Counted from the first letter of the stretch, positions 1 to 6,458 are shown. The stretch: 7,505 nt of DNA from Methanobacteriota archaeon (GCA_005878515.1 VBLZ01000180.1:1-7505), one strand, 5' to 3'. Notes: generated by a model from the letters alone, not told the origin. Translations and numbers: made by a program.

Positions 1-744
1 TATCTGACAGCGTCTCGAACGCCCGCGCGTGGACCTTCGGGAGGATCCAGGTCTCGAACGGGAAGCGCGCCGCGAACGGCTCCAAGGCGACGAACGCTCG
101 GTTCTCCGCGACTACGCGCCGGCCCAGGGCCAGCTCGCGTCGGAGGATCTCGCAGTACAGACACTCGCCCTCCCGCTGCTCGGCGTGGGCCCGCATGCCC
201 TCCGCCTCCTCGAGAACCCGGAGGGGCACGATCGGGATTGCGATGACCTGCGCGTACGGATGGGAGAAGGAGGCGCCGGCCCGTTCGCCGTGATTCTTGA
301 AGATCTGTACGTACTTGATTCGCCGGTCCGCGGCGAGGTCGTGATACCGTTCGCGGTACGCGCGGAGGACCCGCTCGACCTGTCGATCGTCTAGCGTGGC
401 GAGATGCCCGTCGTGGTCCGGCGACTCGACGATGATCTCGTGCGCGCCGACTCCGTCCACGCTGAGGAACGGTCCGTCCCGATGCTCTCGGACCTCGCCC
501 ACCCGTTCGAGCGCCGGGAACTTGTTCGGCACGCACCGAATCGACCAGCCCGGTCCGTTTGGCCTGCCGCGATCTCGTACGCGAGGACCTCCGGCGGCGT
601 CATCGCCTCGTGGCCTTCGCAGAACGGGCAGCTCTCTTTGGGCGTCGCATCTTTCGGGTTGCGGAAGGCGCCGGGGCGTTGAGACCGGGCCGCCGAGAAG
701 ACCACCCAGGTCGGCGTCGCGTAATCCTTGCGGATTTCCGGCAT
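1..744 (-). pseudogene. galT: Galactose-1-phosphate uridylyltransferase-like gene, 3'-partial, with a frameshift
   Basis: GalT moves UMP from UDP-glucose to galactose-1-phosphate (Leloir pathway, cytosol). Translation from the ATG at 744 starts MPEIRKDYATPTWVVFSA, a typical GalT opening, and includes the zinc-site CPFC (residues 39-42). After Tyr56 (579-577) the original frame turns to low-complexity shadow and stops at 391-393. The adjacent frame, one base off, carries on the family: RGRPNGPGWSIRCVPNKFPA, AHEIIVESPDHDGH (third zinc-ligand region), FKNHGERAGASFSHPYAQV, ECLYCEIL and PFETWILPKVHARAF, and is open to the window edge. One missing base near 577-576 would restore AY-RDRGRPNGPGW. The active-site motif reads HPYAQ (codons 262-248) where GalT normally has HPH-x-Q, so the uridylylated His is a Tyr. 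The missing base may be an assembly error, or the gene may be decaying. GalT-family identity is secure; activity is doubtful. It is divergent from the transporter operon. Confidence 0.85.
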
Positions 745-768
745 GGTCCAGCGCCGGTACCCGCTCTT

Positions 769-782
769 GATGATATTGAGGA
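769..782 (-). promoter_or_regulatory. TATA-like element upstream of galT
   Basis: The minus strand reads CTCAATATCATC here, the only AT-rich patch in this otherwise GC-rich spacer. Its centre is about 31 bp upstream of the galT ATG at 744, the distance expected for an archaeal TATA box driving a leaderless or nearly leaderless transcript. No Shine-Dalgarno is obvious before that ATG, which fits. Read on the plus strand, the same patch (TGATATTGAG) could also position transcription of the transporter operon near 800. It is a weak match, made without a genome-specific consensus. Confidence 0.35.
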
Positions 783-813
783 TTGTGCGAGGGCCGCAGG
801 CTTGGTTTGTGTG

Positions 814-844
814 CGAAAGGGTAATGGGGGGTGGGACCCTTTCG
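814..844. promoter_or_regulatory. Perfect 9-bp inverted repeat, candidate operator or 5'-UTR hairpin
   Basis: CGAAAGGGT (814-822) is followed 13 bases later by its exact reverse complement ACCCTTTCG (836-844). The arm centres are 22 bp apart, about two helical turns, as expected for a dimeric DNA-binding regulator. The element lies between divergent galT and the transporter operon, just upstream of the binding-protein ribosome-binding site. If transcription starts near 800 it would instead fold as a 9-bp stem with a 13-nt loop in the leader. It does not resemble the Thermococcales TGM or TrmB sites as I recall them. The symmetry is seen; the function is inferred. Confidence 0.5.
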
Positions 845-855
845 GGCCCAAGACG

Positions 856-866
856 GGAGGAGGAGG
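856..866 (+). promoter_or_regulatory. Iterated Shine-Dalgarno deciding the TTG start of the binding protein
   Basis: The sequence GGAGGAGGAGG contains three overlapping GGAGG copies ending 3, 6 and 9 bases before the TTG at 870. This is by far the strongest ribosome-binding signal in the window. It favours TTG 870 over the in-frame GTG at 831, which precedes it, and over the internal ATGs at 933 and 942, which have no comparable signal. Confidence 0.65.
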
Positions 867-869
867 ATT

Positions 870-2174
870 TTGTCTTCATCAGCAGACGCAGGAACGTCAG
901 GTGGTCCGGCGCCGTACGTCCCGGCCCGGTCGATGGGGAGAATGGTTGCAATCATCGTCGCACTCCTCGTGGTCACGAACGTGATCACGGGACTCGCGGT
1001 CTATTACCTGGCGGTGCCGGCACCCGGAGCGGGCTCGGTCCAGGTCATCGGTCCATGGGCCGGCGGAGAGTGGGCGAACTTCAAGCCGGTCCTCGACGCC
1101 TTCAAAAATGCCACGGGGATTTCGTATCAGTATACGACTTCGCGGCAGGAAGACCTCTCGCTGACACTCCCGATTAACTTCCAGGCGCAGCAGTCTCCGG
1201 CCGACCTGATCTTCATGCCGAGCGCGACGATCAAGCAGTTCGCCGGAAGGGGCTGGGTCACGGATCTCACCGGGACGTTGAGCCCATCGAGCTATCAGCC
1301 GGGGGCGCTCGACCCGCTGACGGTGACCGGCAAGGTCTGGGGCGGCGCGTACACGGGCAAGGTCAAGCCGGGCTTCTGGTACAACTCCTCGTTCTTCACG
1401 AGCCACAACCTGAACGTCCCGACGACCTGGGCGGGGTTCAGCCAACTTCTATGGGACATCAAGAACACCTCTGGCGTCAGCGCACCGATCCTGAGCGGGG
1501 ACGGCGTCGGCTGGCCCCTGTCCGATGTCACCGAGGGGTTCATCGAGACGTACGGTGGCGCGGCCATGCATCGCGCCCTGACGAATCGGACGCTCTCATG
1601 GACCGACGCCAGCGTAAAGGCCGTCTTCCAGAATTACCTCGTGCCGACCTTGCAGAACGGATTCTGGAGCGCACCGCAGACGTGGAACGATCCGGCCGTC
1701 ATCAGATCGTGGTGGAACGGCGCCTATCCGCTGTATTTCATGGGAAGCTGGATCACATCGGGGTTCGTGCCGAACCCGGCTAACCTGAAGGTGTTCTCGT
1801 TGCCTGGCGGAGGGTCGAACCAGGGCATCGTGTTCGCGGCCGACTACTTCTTCGTGCCGAAGTACGCCGCGCATTCCGATCTCGGGAAGCGCCTCGCCCA
1901 GTGGCTGTCAACGAAAGAGGCCCAGACGATCCAGGTAGGCGTCGGCGGACACATCGCCACGGCCACAGGGGTCTCGGCGTCCGCGTATCCGGCCCTCGAC
2001 GCCCAGGTCGCGTCTCTCATGCAAGGCAAGGCCGTCCTGACGGACCTGGACGACACGATCGGCAATCCGTTCCAGGGTCATTTCTGGAGCGAGCTTCAGA
2101 GCCTTTGGGCCACTCCGGCCAACTGGCAGACCGTTCTGGCGAACATCCAGGCGGCTGCGCAAGCGCAACCATGA
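870..2174 (+). CDS. Sugar ABC transporter substrate-binding protein (CUT1 family, membrane-anchored)
   Basis: This 434-residue extracytoplasmic solute-binding protein of the MalE/AglE type would capture an alpha-glucoside such as trehalose, maltose or maltodextrin and deliver it to the two downstream permeases. Residues 1-23 are hydrophilic, residues 24-47 form one hydrophobic segment (MVAIIVALLVV...AVYYLAV), and the mature lobe follows. There is no cysteine, hence no lipobox, so anchoring is probably by an uncleaved N-terminal helix. Family-1 binding-protein hallmarks include GPWAGGEWANFKPVLDAF (61-78), GKVKPGFWYNSSFF (163-176), VPTTWAGF (183-190) and ADYFFVPK (324-331). The aromatic residues W63, W170, Y171, W281, W282 and W294 could line a sugar cleft. 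Four N-x-S/T sequons (N80, N172, N199, N239) fit an exported archaeal glycoprotein. TTG 870 is chosen for its Shine-Dalgarno; ATG 933 would give a shorter leader. The stop overlaps the next start (ATGA). The family is certain, the exact substrate is not. Confidence 0.9.
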   Translation: MSSSADAGTSGGPAPYVPARSMGRMVAIIVALLVVTNVITGLAVYYLAVPAPGAGSVQVIGPWAGGEWANFKPVLDAFKNATGISYQYTTSRQEDLSLTLPINFQAQQSPADLIFMPSATIKQFAGRGWVTDLTGTLSPSSYQPGALDPLTVTGKVWGGAYTGKVKPGFWYNSSFFTSHNLNVPTTWAGFSQLLWDIKNTSGVSAPILSGDGVGWPLSDVTEGFIETYGGAAMHRALTNRTLSWTDASVKAVFQNYLVPTLQNGFWSAPQTWNDPAVIRSWWNGAYPLYFMGSWITSGFVPNPANLKVFSLPGGGSNQGIVFAADYFFVPKYAAHSDLGKRLAQWLSTKEAQTIQVGVGGHIATATGVSASAYPALDAQVASLMQGKAVLTDLDDTIGNPFQGHFWSELQSLWATPANWQTVLANIQAAAQAQP

Positions 2175-3232
2175 AAATTCCGGGAGGCGGGCTTTTTTCC
2201 CGCCTCGTCCCCCGGCGTGGCGATCGCGTTTCGATGGGCCGTTGGGGCCGGTCGCAGGCGAGGTTTCTGTCGTTTTTCCTCCCTGCGGCGATCTTCCTGA
2301 TCGTCCTCGTCATTTATCCGATCGTGGCCACCCTGACGTTGAGTTTCGTCGCCCCCGACGGTAGTTACGCGGGCCTCCAAAACTACGGTTCCGTCCTCGG
2401 TTCGCCGGACACCTTCAATCCGGCCTGCCTCCAACGCGGTCCTCCCTGTGGCACCCTCCTGAACAACCTGATTTGGATTGGCATCCACCTCCCGCTGACG
2501 GTCTTCATGGGCCTGTTCCTCGCCGTGCTTCTGCAGAACGTCCGCGGGGCCTCGTTCGTCAAGTCGCTCATCTTCCTTGGAATGGTCACGCCGCTCATCG
2601 TCGTCGGGGTCGTCCTTCGATTCGTCCTCGAGTACCCGATCGGGGTCGTCCCGGCTTTCTTCGGGTGGCTCGGGATCAAGTCGCTCGACGTCAACTGGCT
2701 CGTCACGCCCAACACCCTCCTCCTCGGGCTGATTTTCGGGACCGTGTGGTCGTGGACGGGCTTCAGCATGATCGTGTACTCCGCGGGCCTCACCACGATC
2801 CCGAAAGACTACTTTGAGGCAGCCCGCGTCGATGGTGCGTCGGAGTGGCAAATCTTCCGAAAAATCACGTGGCCGTTGCTCCGTCCCGTCACCCTCGTCA
2901 TCGTCACGATGACCCTTCTCTGGGAACTCAAGTTGTTCGATATCGTCATCGGGGCCACGAATTCGCAAGGGGGTGTGGGCGGCGCGGCGGACGTACTTGC
3001 TCTCCAGATGTATCGGTACTTCTCAAACATCAACTACAGCTCTGCCGCGGTCGTCGCGACCCTGTTGACGATCTTCACGCTCATCGTGGCGGTCGGCCTG
3101 TTCCGCAAGCTCCTCGGGCTGCCGCTTCGAAAGAAGGGTAGGCGCACGGCGCCCTCCGTCCCGCAGGTCGAAACGAAATCGGCCAAGGCAGCGGGGGACG
3201 AGGGTCAAGGCGCCGTCGAGGGGATCTCGTGA
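2171..3232 (+). CDS. Sugar ABC transporter permease (MalF/AglF-type)
   Basis: This inner permease subunit of the CUT1 transporter has 353 residues and about six membrane segments. The first is residues 34-60 (FFLPAAIFLIVLVIYPIVAT) and the last about 291-311. The EAA loop that docks the ATPase is present, EAARVDGASEWQIF (216-229), with the conserved Pro residues after it. The segment FDIVIGATNSQGG (256-268) and the overall pattern recall AglF-type alpha-glucoside permeases (from memory). Cys86 and Cys93 lie in the first extracytoplasmic loop and may form a disulfide. The C-terminal tail (318-353) is charged and cytoplasmic. ATG 2171 overlaps the upstream stop by 4 nt, implying coupling. However, an in-frame ATG at 2234 (MGRWGRSQARFLSFF) gives the short N-terminus usual for the family, and residues 5-12 of the longer form are encoded by a strong hairpin, so 2234 is a real alternative. 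Confidence 0.9.
   Translation: MKIPGGGLFSRLVPRRGDRVSMGRWGRSQARFLSFFLPAAIFLIVLVIYPIVATLTLSFVAPDGSYAGLQNYGSVLGSPDTFNPACLQRGPPCGTLLNNLIWIGIHLPLTVFMGLFLAVLLQNVRGASFVKSLIFLGMVTPLIVVGVVLRFVLEYPIGVVPAFFGWLGIKSLDVNWLVTPNTLLLGLIFGTVWSWTGFSMIVYSAGLTTIPKDYFEAARVDGASEWQIFRKITWPLLRPVTLVIVTMTLLWELKLFDIVIGATNSQGGVGGAADVLALQMYRYFSNINYSSAAVVATLLTIFTLIVAVGLFRKLLGLPLRKKGRRTAPSVPQVETKSAKAAGDEGQGAVEGIS
2184..2206 (+). terminator. GC-rich hairpin with T6 loop at the binding-protein/permease junction
   Basis: GAGGCGGG (2184-2191) pairs perfectly with CCCGCCTC (2199-2206) around the 7-nt loop CTTTTTT. It begins 10 bases after the binding-protein stop. Such a hairpin could protect the 3' end of the upstream message, and the T6 run could cause partial archaeal-type termination. 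Either would give more binding protein than permease. It would lie inside the permease coding region if ATG 2171 is used, or in a 59-bp intergenic gap if ATG 2234 is used. The structure is seen; the role is inferred. Confidence 0.45.
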
Positions 3233-4116
3233 ACGCATCTGCGCCCACCAAACGTGCGCCGATGCGTTCGCGGTCTCGGTGGGTCCGCATCCGCCCGCGG
3301 ACCATCGTAATCCACGTGGTCGCGTGGGCGATCGGGCTCGCGTGGTTACTGCCCTTCGTCGGCGTCGCGATGACGGCGGTCCGGCCCCTCGACCAGACGA
3401 GCCTCGGATGGTGGCGCCTGTCCCCGTTCAGTGTGACGCTCGACAATTTCGTCGCGGTTTGGAACAACCCTGGATGTCCGCTCTCCCTGGGACTCCGTGA
3501 CTCGTTCCTCGTCGCCATGCCGGCGACGATCATCCCGATGCTCGTCGGGGCTCTCGCGGGCTACGGATTCGCTCGGTTCCAAACCCGCTCGCGGGATTAC
3601 ATCTTCCTGGCGGTCGTCCTGTTCATGGCCGTTCCCCAGATGATGGTGGCGGTCCCGGTCTACAACCTCATGATCCGAGCGGGCCTCATCAGCAGCCTAC
3701 TCAGCCTCATCCTCATCCATTCCGCTTGGGGGATCCCTTGGATCATCCTCTTCATGCGGAACTTTTTCCGGACCCTCCCTCTTGAGGTCGAGGAGGCGGC
3801 GCGCGTCGACGGCGCTTCGGACTTCAAGATTTTCTACAAAATCGTTCTGCCGATGTCGTTGCCCGCGATGGCAGCCATCATCGTCTTTCAGTTCATGTGG
3901 GTCTGGAACGACTTCTTCTTCGCTCAAGTCCTCATCCAAAACCCGAACTGGTACCTGTCCACGCAGTGTGTTCCCCGGCTCGTCGGTCAATTCGTCCGTC
4001 CGTACGATCTCCTGTCCGCGGGGGCCATCTTGACGATGTCAGTCCCTGTGGCGCTCTACGCGATTCTTCAGCGGTTCTACATCCGAGGCCTCGTCGGTTG
4101 GACGATTAAGGGCTGA
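3229..4116 (+). CDS. Sugar ABC transporter permease (MalG/AglG-type)
   Basis: This is the second permease of the transporter, 295 residues, pairing with the upstream permease to form the membrane channel. A basic N-terminus (residues 1-24) precedes the first membrane helix (25-49, IVIHVVAWAIGLAWLLPFVG). Further helices follow, including 93-114 and 125-146, and the protein ends in the MalG-like FYIRGLVGWTIKG. The ATPase-docking EAA loop is EAARVDGASDFKIF (189-202), followed by PMSLPA. FQFMWVWNDFFFA (220-232) is a highly typical MalG-family segment. Cys83 and Cys247 lie in predicted external loops. The GTG start overlaps the preceding stop (GTGA, 3229-3232), and a GAGGGG Shine-Dalgarno lies 5 bases upstream, so translation is coupled. 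The last 11 bp overlap the end of the convergent hydrolase gene. The family is certain; the substrate is inferred from neighbours. Confidence 0.93.
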   Translation: MNASAPTKRAPMRSRSRWVRIRPRTIVIHVVAWAIGLAWLLPFVGVAMTAVRPLDQTSLGWWRLSPFSVTLDNFVAVWNNPGCPLSLGLRDSFLVAMPATIIPMLVGALAGYGFARFQTRSRDYIFLAVVLFMAVPQMMVAVPVYNLMIRAGLISSLLSLILIHSAWGIPWIILFMRNFFRTLPLEVEEAARVDGASDFKIFYKIVLPMSLPAMAAIIVFQFMWVWNDFFFAQVLIQNPNWYLSTQCVPRLVGQFVRPYDLLSAGAILTMSVPVALYAILQRFYIRGLVGWTIKG

Positions 4117-5293
4117 CGCCGGCGTCGTCTTCAGAAATCATGTCGAGAAGGCCGGCCGCGGCCCATGCCTGGAGCGGATTGGCCTTCACATTCGTATTCA
4201 GCGCGGGAGCCGAGAGGTCGACGAGTTTGTCGTCCACGACCGCGTAGAGCTCCGGGATTTTCCCGAGTTCTCCGTATGCACGAAGGAGGGCCTCTCGGAC
4301 GCGATGCGCCTCGGCCCGACGGTTCGCGGCGAGGAGTCCCCGATACAGAAACCAGTTGTCATGTGGCCAAACGGTCCCGCGATGGTAGGACATCGGATCG
4401 AAGTCCGGCTCGGAGGTGGCATGGGTGCGCACCCCATACGGCGTCCAGAGGTCCTCTCGGAACAGTCGGGCGACCACGGTTGGGACTCGTCGCGGCTCCA
4501 CGGCCCCGCACAGCAAGAGGTGGCCGGGGTTCGAGGTCACCGCGCGACGCATCCGTTTCCTCCCGTCTAACGCCAATGCAAAGAATGCGCGGTCGTCCAT
4601 CCAGAAGTCTTCGTTCAATCGACGCAGGAGACGGTCCGCCGCGGCATCGGCGGAGCTGGCGACCTCTGCATCACCGTCCGTTTCCACCAAGGAAGCGAAC
4701 GCACGGTGGGCGGCGTAGGCGTATCCTTGGACCTCGACGATGGCGACCGGAGGCTCGATGCCCAGGTGATTCTCCGAGCCGTCTTTCCAGCCTTGATGGA
4801 ACAGCCCTTGTGGATTCTTCCGCTCATATTCGACGAATCCATCGCCGTCGATGTCGCCGTGGGCCCCAATCCAGCGATGCGCCGCAACAAGGGCCGGCCA
4901 AAGGTCGGTGATGAGTCGTGCATCATCCGTCCTGCGCGCGTACTCCGAGGCGACGATGAGGAACAAGAGCGTCGAGTCGACGCTCCCGTAGTAGGGGAAC
5001 TCCCACTCGGGCAATTCGGCCCTGGATCCCGCATCGAAGCGATGCTCGTGCAAGATCTTCCCGGGTTGCTCCTCCGACTTCATGTTCACGGTTCGTCCCT
5101 GGAAGCTCGCGAGGACGCGCAGAGTTGCGGCCGCGATCGACGGGTCGAAGGAGAGGCTCTGCCAGGCGGAGATCAGAGAGTCGCGACCGAACAACGTCGC
5201 ATACCGGGGCGCGCCTGCCCGAAGATAGCCATCGGCCGACCTGAGTCGATCCAGGTCCTCGTGCAATCGCGCACGAACCGAGTTCGCGTCCAC
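4106..5293 (-). CDS. Amylo-alpha-1,6-glucosidase/debranching-type glycoside hydrolase, catalytic domain only
   Basis: This is an (alpha/alpha)6-barrel glycoside hydrolase of the glycogen-debranching (MGH1/GDE-like) group, probably cytosolic and acting on alpha-glucosides or maltodextrins. Motifs from the GTG at 5293 are YATLFGRDSLISAWQSL (31-47), EEQPGKILHEHRF (74-86), FPYYGSVDSTLLFL (99-112), GLFHQGWKDGSENHLG (163-178), VEVQGYAYAAHRAFASL (186-202), PMSYHRGTVWPHDNWFLYRG (300-319), GKIPELY (344-350) and NPLQAWAAAGLL (372-383). Relatives as I recall them are near 600-700 residues with an N-terminal beta-rich domain. This one is 395 residues and starts almost directly at the barrel. The same frame upstream overlaps malK and looks like shadow, so the short form is probably genuine. 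It begins 14 bp after the malK stop in the same operon, without a clear Shine-Dalgarno. Trehalase or other alpha-glucosidase activity is possible; precise specificity cannot be read from sequence. Confidence 0.83.
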   Translation of the reverse strand: MDANSVRARLHEDLDRLRSADGYLRAGAPRYATLFGRDSLISAWQSLSFDPSIAAATLRVLASFQGRTVNMKSEEQPGKILHEHRFDAGSRAELPEWEFPYYGSVDSTLLFLIVASEYARRTDDARLITDLWPALVAAHRWIGAHGDIDGDGFVEYERKNPQGLFHQGWKDGSENHLGIEPPVAIVEVQGYAYAAHRAFASLVETDGDAEVASSADAAADRLLRRLNEDFWMDDRAFFALALDGRKRMRRAVTSNPGHLLLCGAVEPRRVPTVVARLFREDLWTPYGVRTHATSEPDFDPMSYHRGTVWPHDNWFLYRGLLAANRRAEAHRVREALLRAYGELGKIPELYAVVDDKLVDLSAPALNTNVKANPLQAWAAAGLLDMISEDDAGVSP

Positions 5294-5307
5294 CGCACCG
5301 CCGACCG

Positions 5308-6423
5308 CTACCGGATCGCGTGTCCCGAACCGCGTTCGAACAGGTGAATCCGATCCGGAGGGAAGTGCAGCTCCACCTTCGAGCCCGTATCGCCCGCGAA
5401 GGTCGCCCCCACGACGGCCTTCAGGAGCGTCTCTCCGACTTTCAGGTCGAGGATCGTCGAGTCTCCGAGCGGTTCGGTGGTGTAAATCTCCGCAGGGACG
5501 GACGTCGACGGGAAACGGTAGACGACCACCCCGTCCGCCTCGGTAGGCGGTGTCGGATTTACCCGAAGGTCTTGTGGACGGATCCCGAGGACGAGCTTCT
5601 CCGATGCGGTCCGTTTGAGCGGTTCCAAGAATCGGTCGGGGACCGGGATGCGGAAGCTCCCCGCATCGAGGACATTTCCGTCGGCCAAGTCGCAGTCGAC
5701 GAGGTCGATCGGTGGGCTCCCGACGAAGCTTGCGGTGAACGAGTTCGTCGGACGATTGTACAGGGTCTGGGGGGCGTCGTACTGCTGGAGCACGCCCTTG
5801 TGGAGGAGCGCGACCCGGTCGGCCATGGTCATCGCTTCGACCTGGTCGTGGGTCACGTAAATCGTCGTTACCCCGAGGACCTTCTGCAGTTTTTTCAACT
5901 CCGCCCGCATGTGGACCCGGAGTTGGGCGTCGAGATTGCTCAGCGGCTCGTCCATGAGGAAGACCTGCGGCTCGCGGACGATTGCGCGGCCGACCGCGAC
6001 CCGCTGCCGCTGGCCTCCACTGAGCTGGCTGGGCTTGCGCCCGAGGAGGGTCTCGATCTGGAGGAGCTTGGCGACCCGGTTCACGGACGCGATGATCTCG
6101 CGTTCCGCGACCTTCGCGTTCTCGAGCGGGAAGGCCATGTTCTGGTAGACCGTCATGTGCGGATACAAGGCGTAGCTCTGGAACACCATCGCGACGTTGC
6201 GGTCCTTCGGATCGAGATCGTTCACGAGGCGGTCCCCGATGTAGATCTCGCCTTCGTCCGCCGACTCGAGTCCTGCGACGCACCGCAAGGTCGTCGTCTT
6301 GCCGCATCCGCTCGGTCCGAGAAGGACGACGAACTCCTTGTCCTGGACCTCGAGGTCGAGTCCCGTGACCGCGGGCGCGCCGTCGTACGCTTTCGAGAGC
6401 CCTTGCAACTTGACGCGGGCCAA
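5308..6423 (-). CDS. malK: Sugar ABC transporter ATP-binding protein, MalK-type
   Basis: This ATPase of 371 residues would energise the two permeases at the cytoplasmic face. From N- to C-terminus it shows Walker A GPSGCGKT (36-43), Q-loop Q82 in VFQSYALYPHMTVYQN, the signature LSGGQRQR (134-141), Walker B VFLMDEP (154-160), D-loop SNLDAQ (162-167) and the H-loop THDQVEAMTMADR (191-203). A regulatory TOBE/MalK domain follows (about 240-371), with LGIRPQDL (279-286) and LFERGSG near the end. The length is normal for the CUT1 ATPase family (MalK, UgpC, MsmX). The TTG start at 6423 gives MARVKLQGLSKAYDG, the family's standard beginning, and there is no suitable ATG. A TATA-like box sits 30 bp upstream, so the transcript may be nearly leaderless. 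Such ATPases can serve several transporters, so its pairing with the adjacent permeases is likely but not proven. Confidence 0.95.
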   Translation of the reverse strand: MARVKLQGLSKAYDGAPAVTGLDLEVQDKEFVVLLGPSGCGKTTTLRCVAGLESADEGEIYIGDRLVNDLDPKDRNVAMVFQSYALYPHMTVYQNMAFPLENAKVAEREIIASVNRVAKLLQIETLLGRKPSQLSGGQRQRVAVGRAIVREPQVFLMDEPLSNLDAQLRVHMRAELKKLQKVLGVTTIYVTHDQVEAMTMADRVALLHKGVLQQYDAPQTLYNRPTNSFTASFVGSPPIDLVDCDLADGNVLDAGSFRIPVPDRFLEPLKRTASEKLVLGIRPQDLRVNPTPPTEADGVVVYRFPSTSVPAEIYTTEPLGDSTILDLKVGETLLKAVVGATFAGDTGSKVELHFPPDRIHLFERGSGHAIR

Positions 6424-6446
6424 GGAGACGTTGGACGGGGAAGAAC

Positions 6447-6458
6447 GGATAAATAATC
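6447..6458. promoter_or_regulatory. TATA-like box between divergent malK and treT
   Basis: The minus strand reads GATTATTTATCC, preceded by purine-rich CGAA like an archaeal BRE. Its centre (about 6453) is 30 bp from the malK TTG at 6423, matching a near-leaderless archaeal promoter. On the plus strand, GGATAAATAATC is about 48 bp from the treT ATG, allowing a leader of roughly 20 nt with a weak CGGAG at 6484-6488. It is the most AT-rich site in the 78-bp spacer, so it may serve one or both genes. Confidence 0.55.

Noticed and set aside
831..869. GTG at 831 as the binding-protein start
   Set aside because: It falls within the right arm and spacer of the inverted repeat and upstream of the strong Shine-Dalgarno; the extra residues are Arg/Gly-rich and unlike a signal region.
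980..989. Palindrome CGTGATCACG as an operator
   Set aside because: It lies inside the coding sequence for the membrane anchor of the binding protein and is short enough to be chance; no second copy was noticed near a promoter.
2096..2968. 290-residue minus-strand frame opposite the first permease
   Set aside because: The composition is Arg/Asp/Glu-rich, typical of the antisense of a membrane-protein gene in GC-rich DNA. The sense strand has clear permease motifs.
4115..4126. Palindrome GACGCCGGCGTC as a terminator
   Set aside because: Only a 4-bp stem with a 4-nt loop is possible as RNA and no T-run follows. Six-base-type palindromes built of GC are common at this composition.
5294..6307. 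Upstream extension of the hydrolase reading frame through malK
   Set aside because: It overlaps malK entirely in another frame, reads as Arg/Pro/Gly-rich shadow, and shows no sign of the missing N-terminal domain.
5320..6456. 378-residue plus-strand frame opposite malK
   Set aside because: Shadow of malK with no recognisable domain; malK motifs are complete on the other strand.
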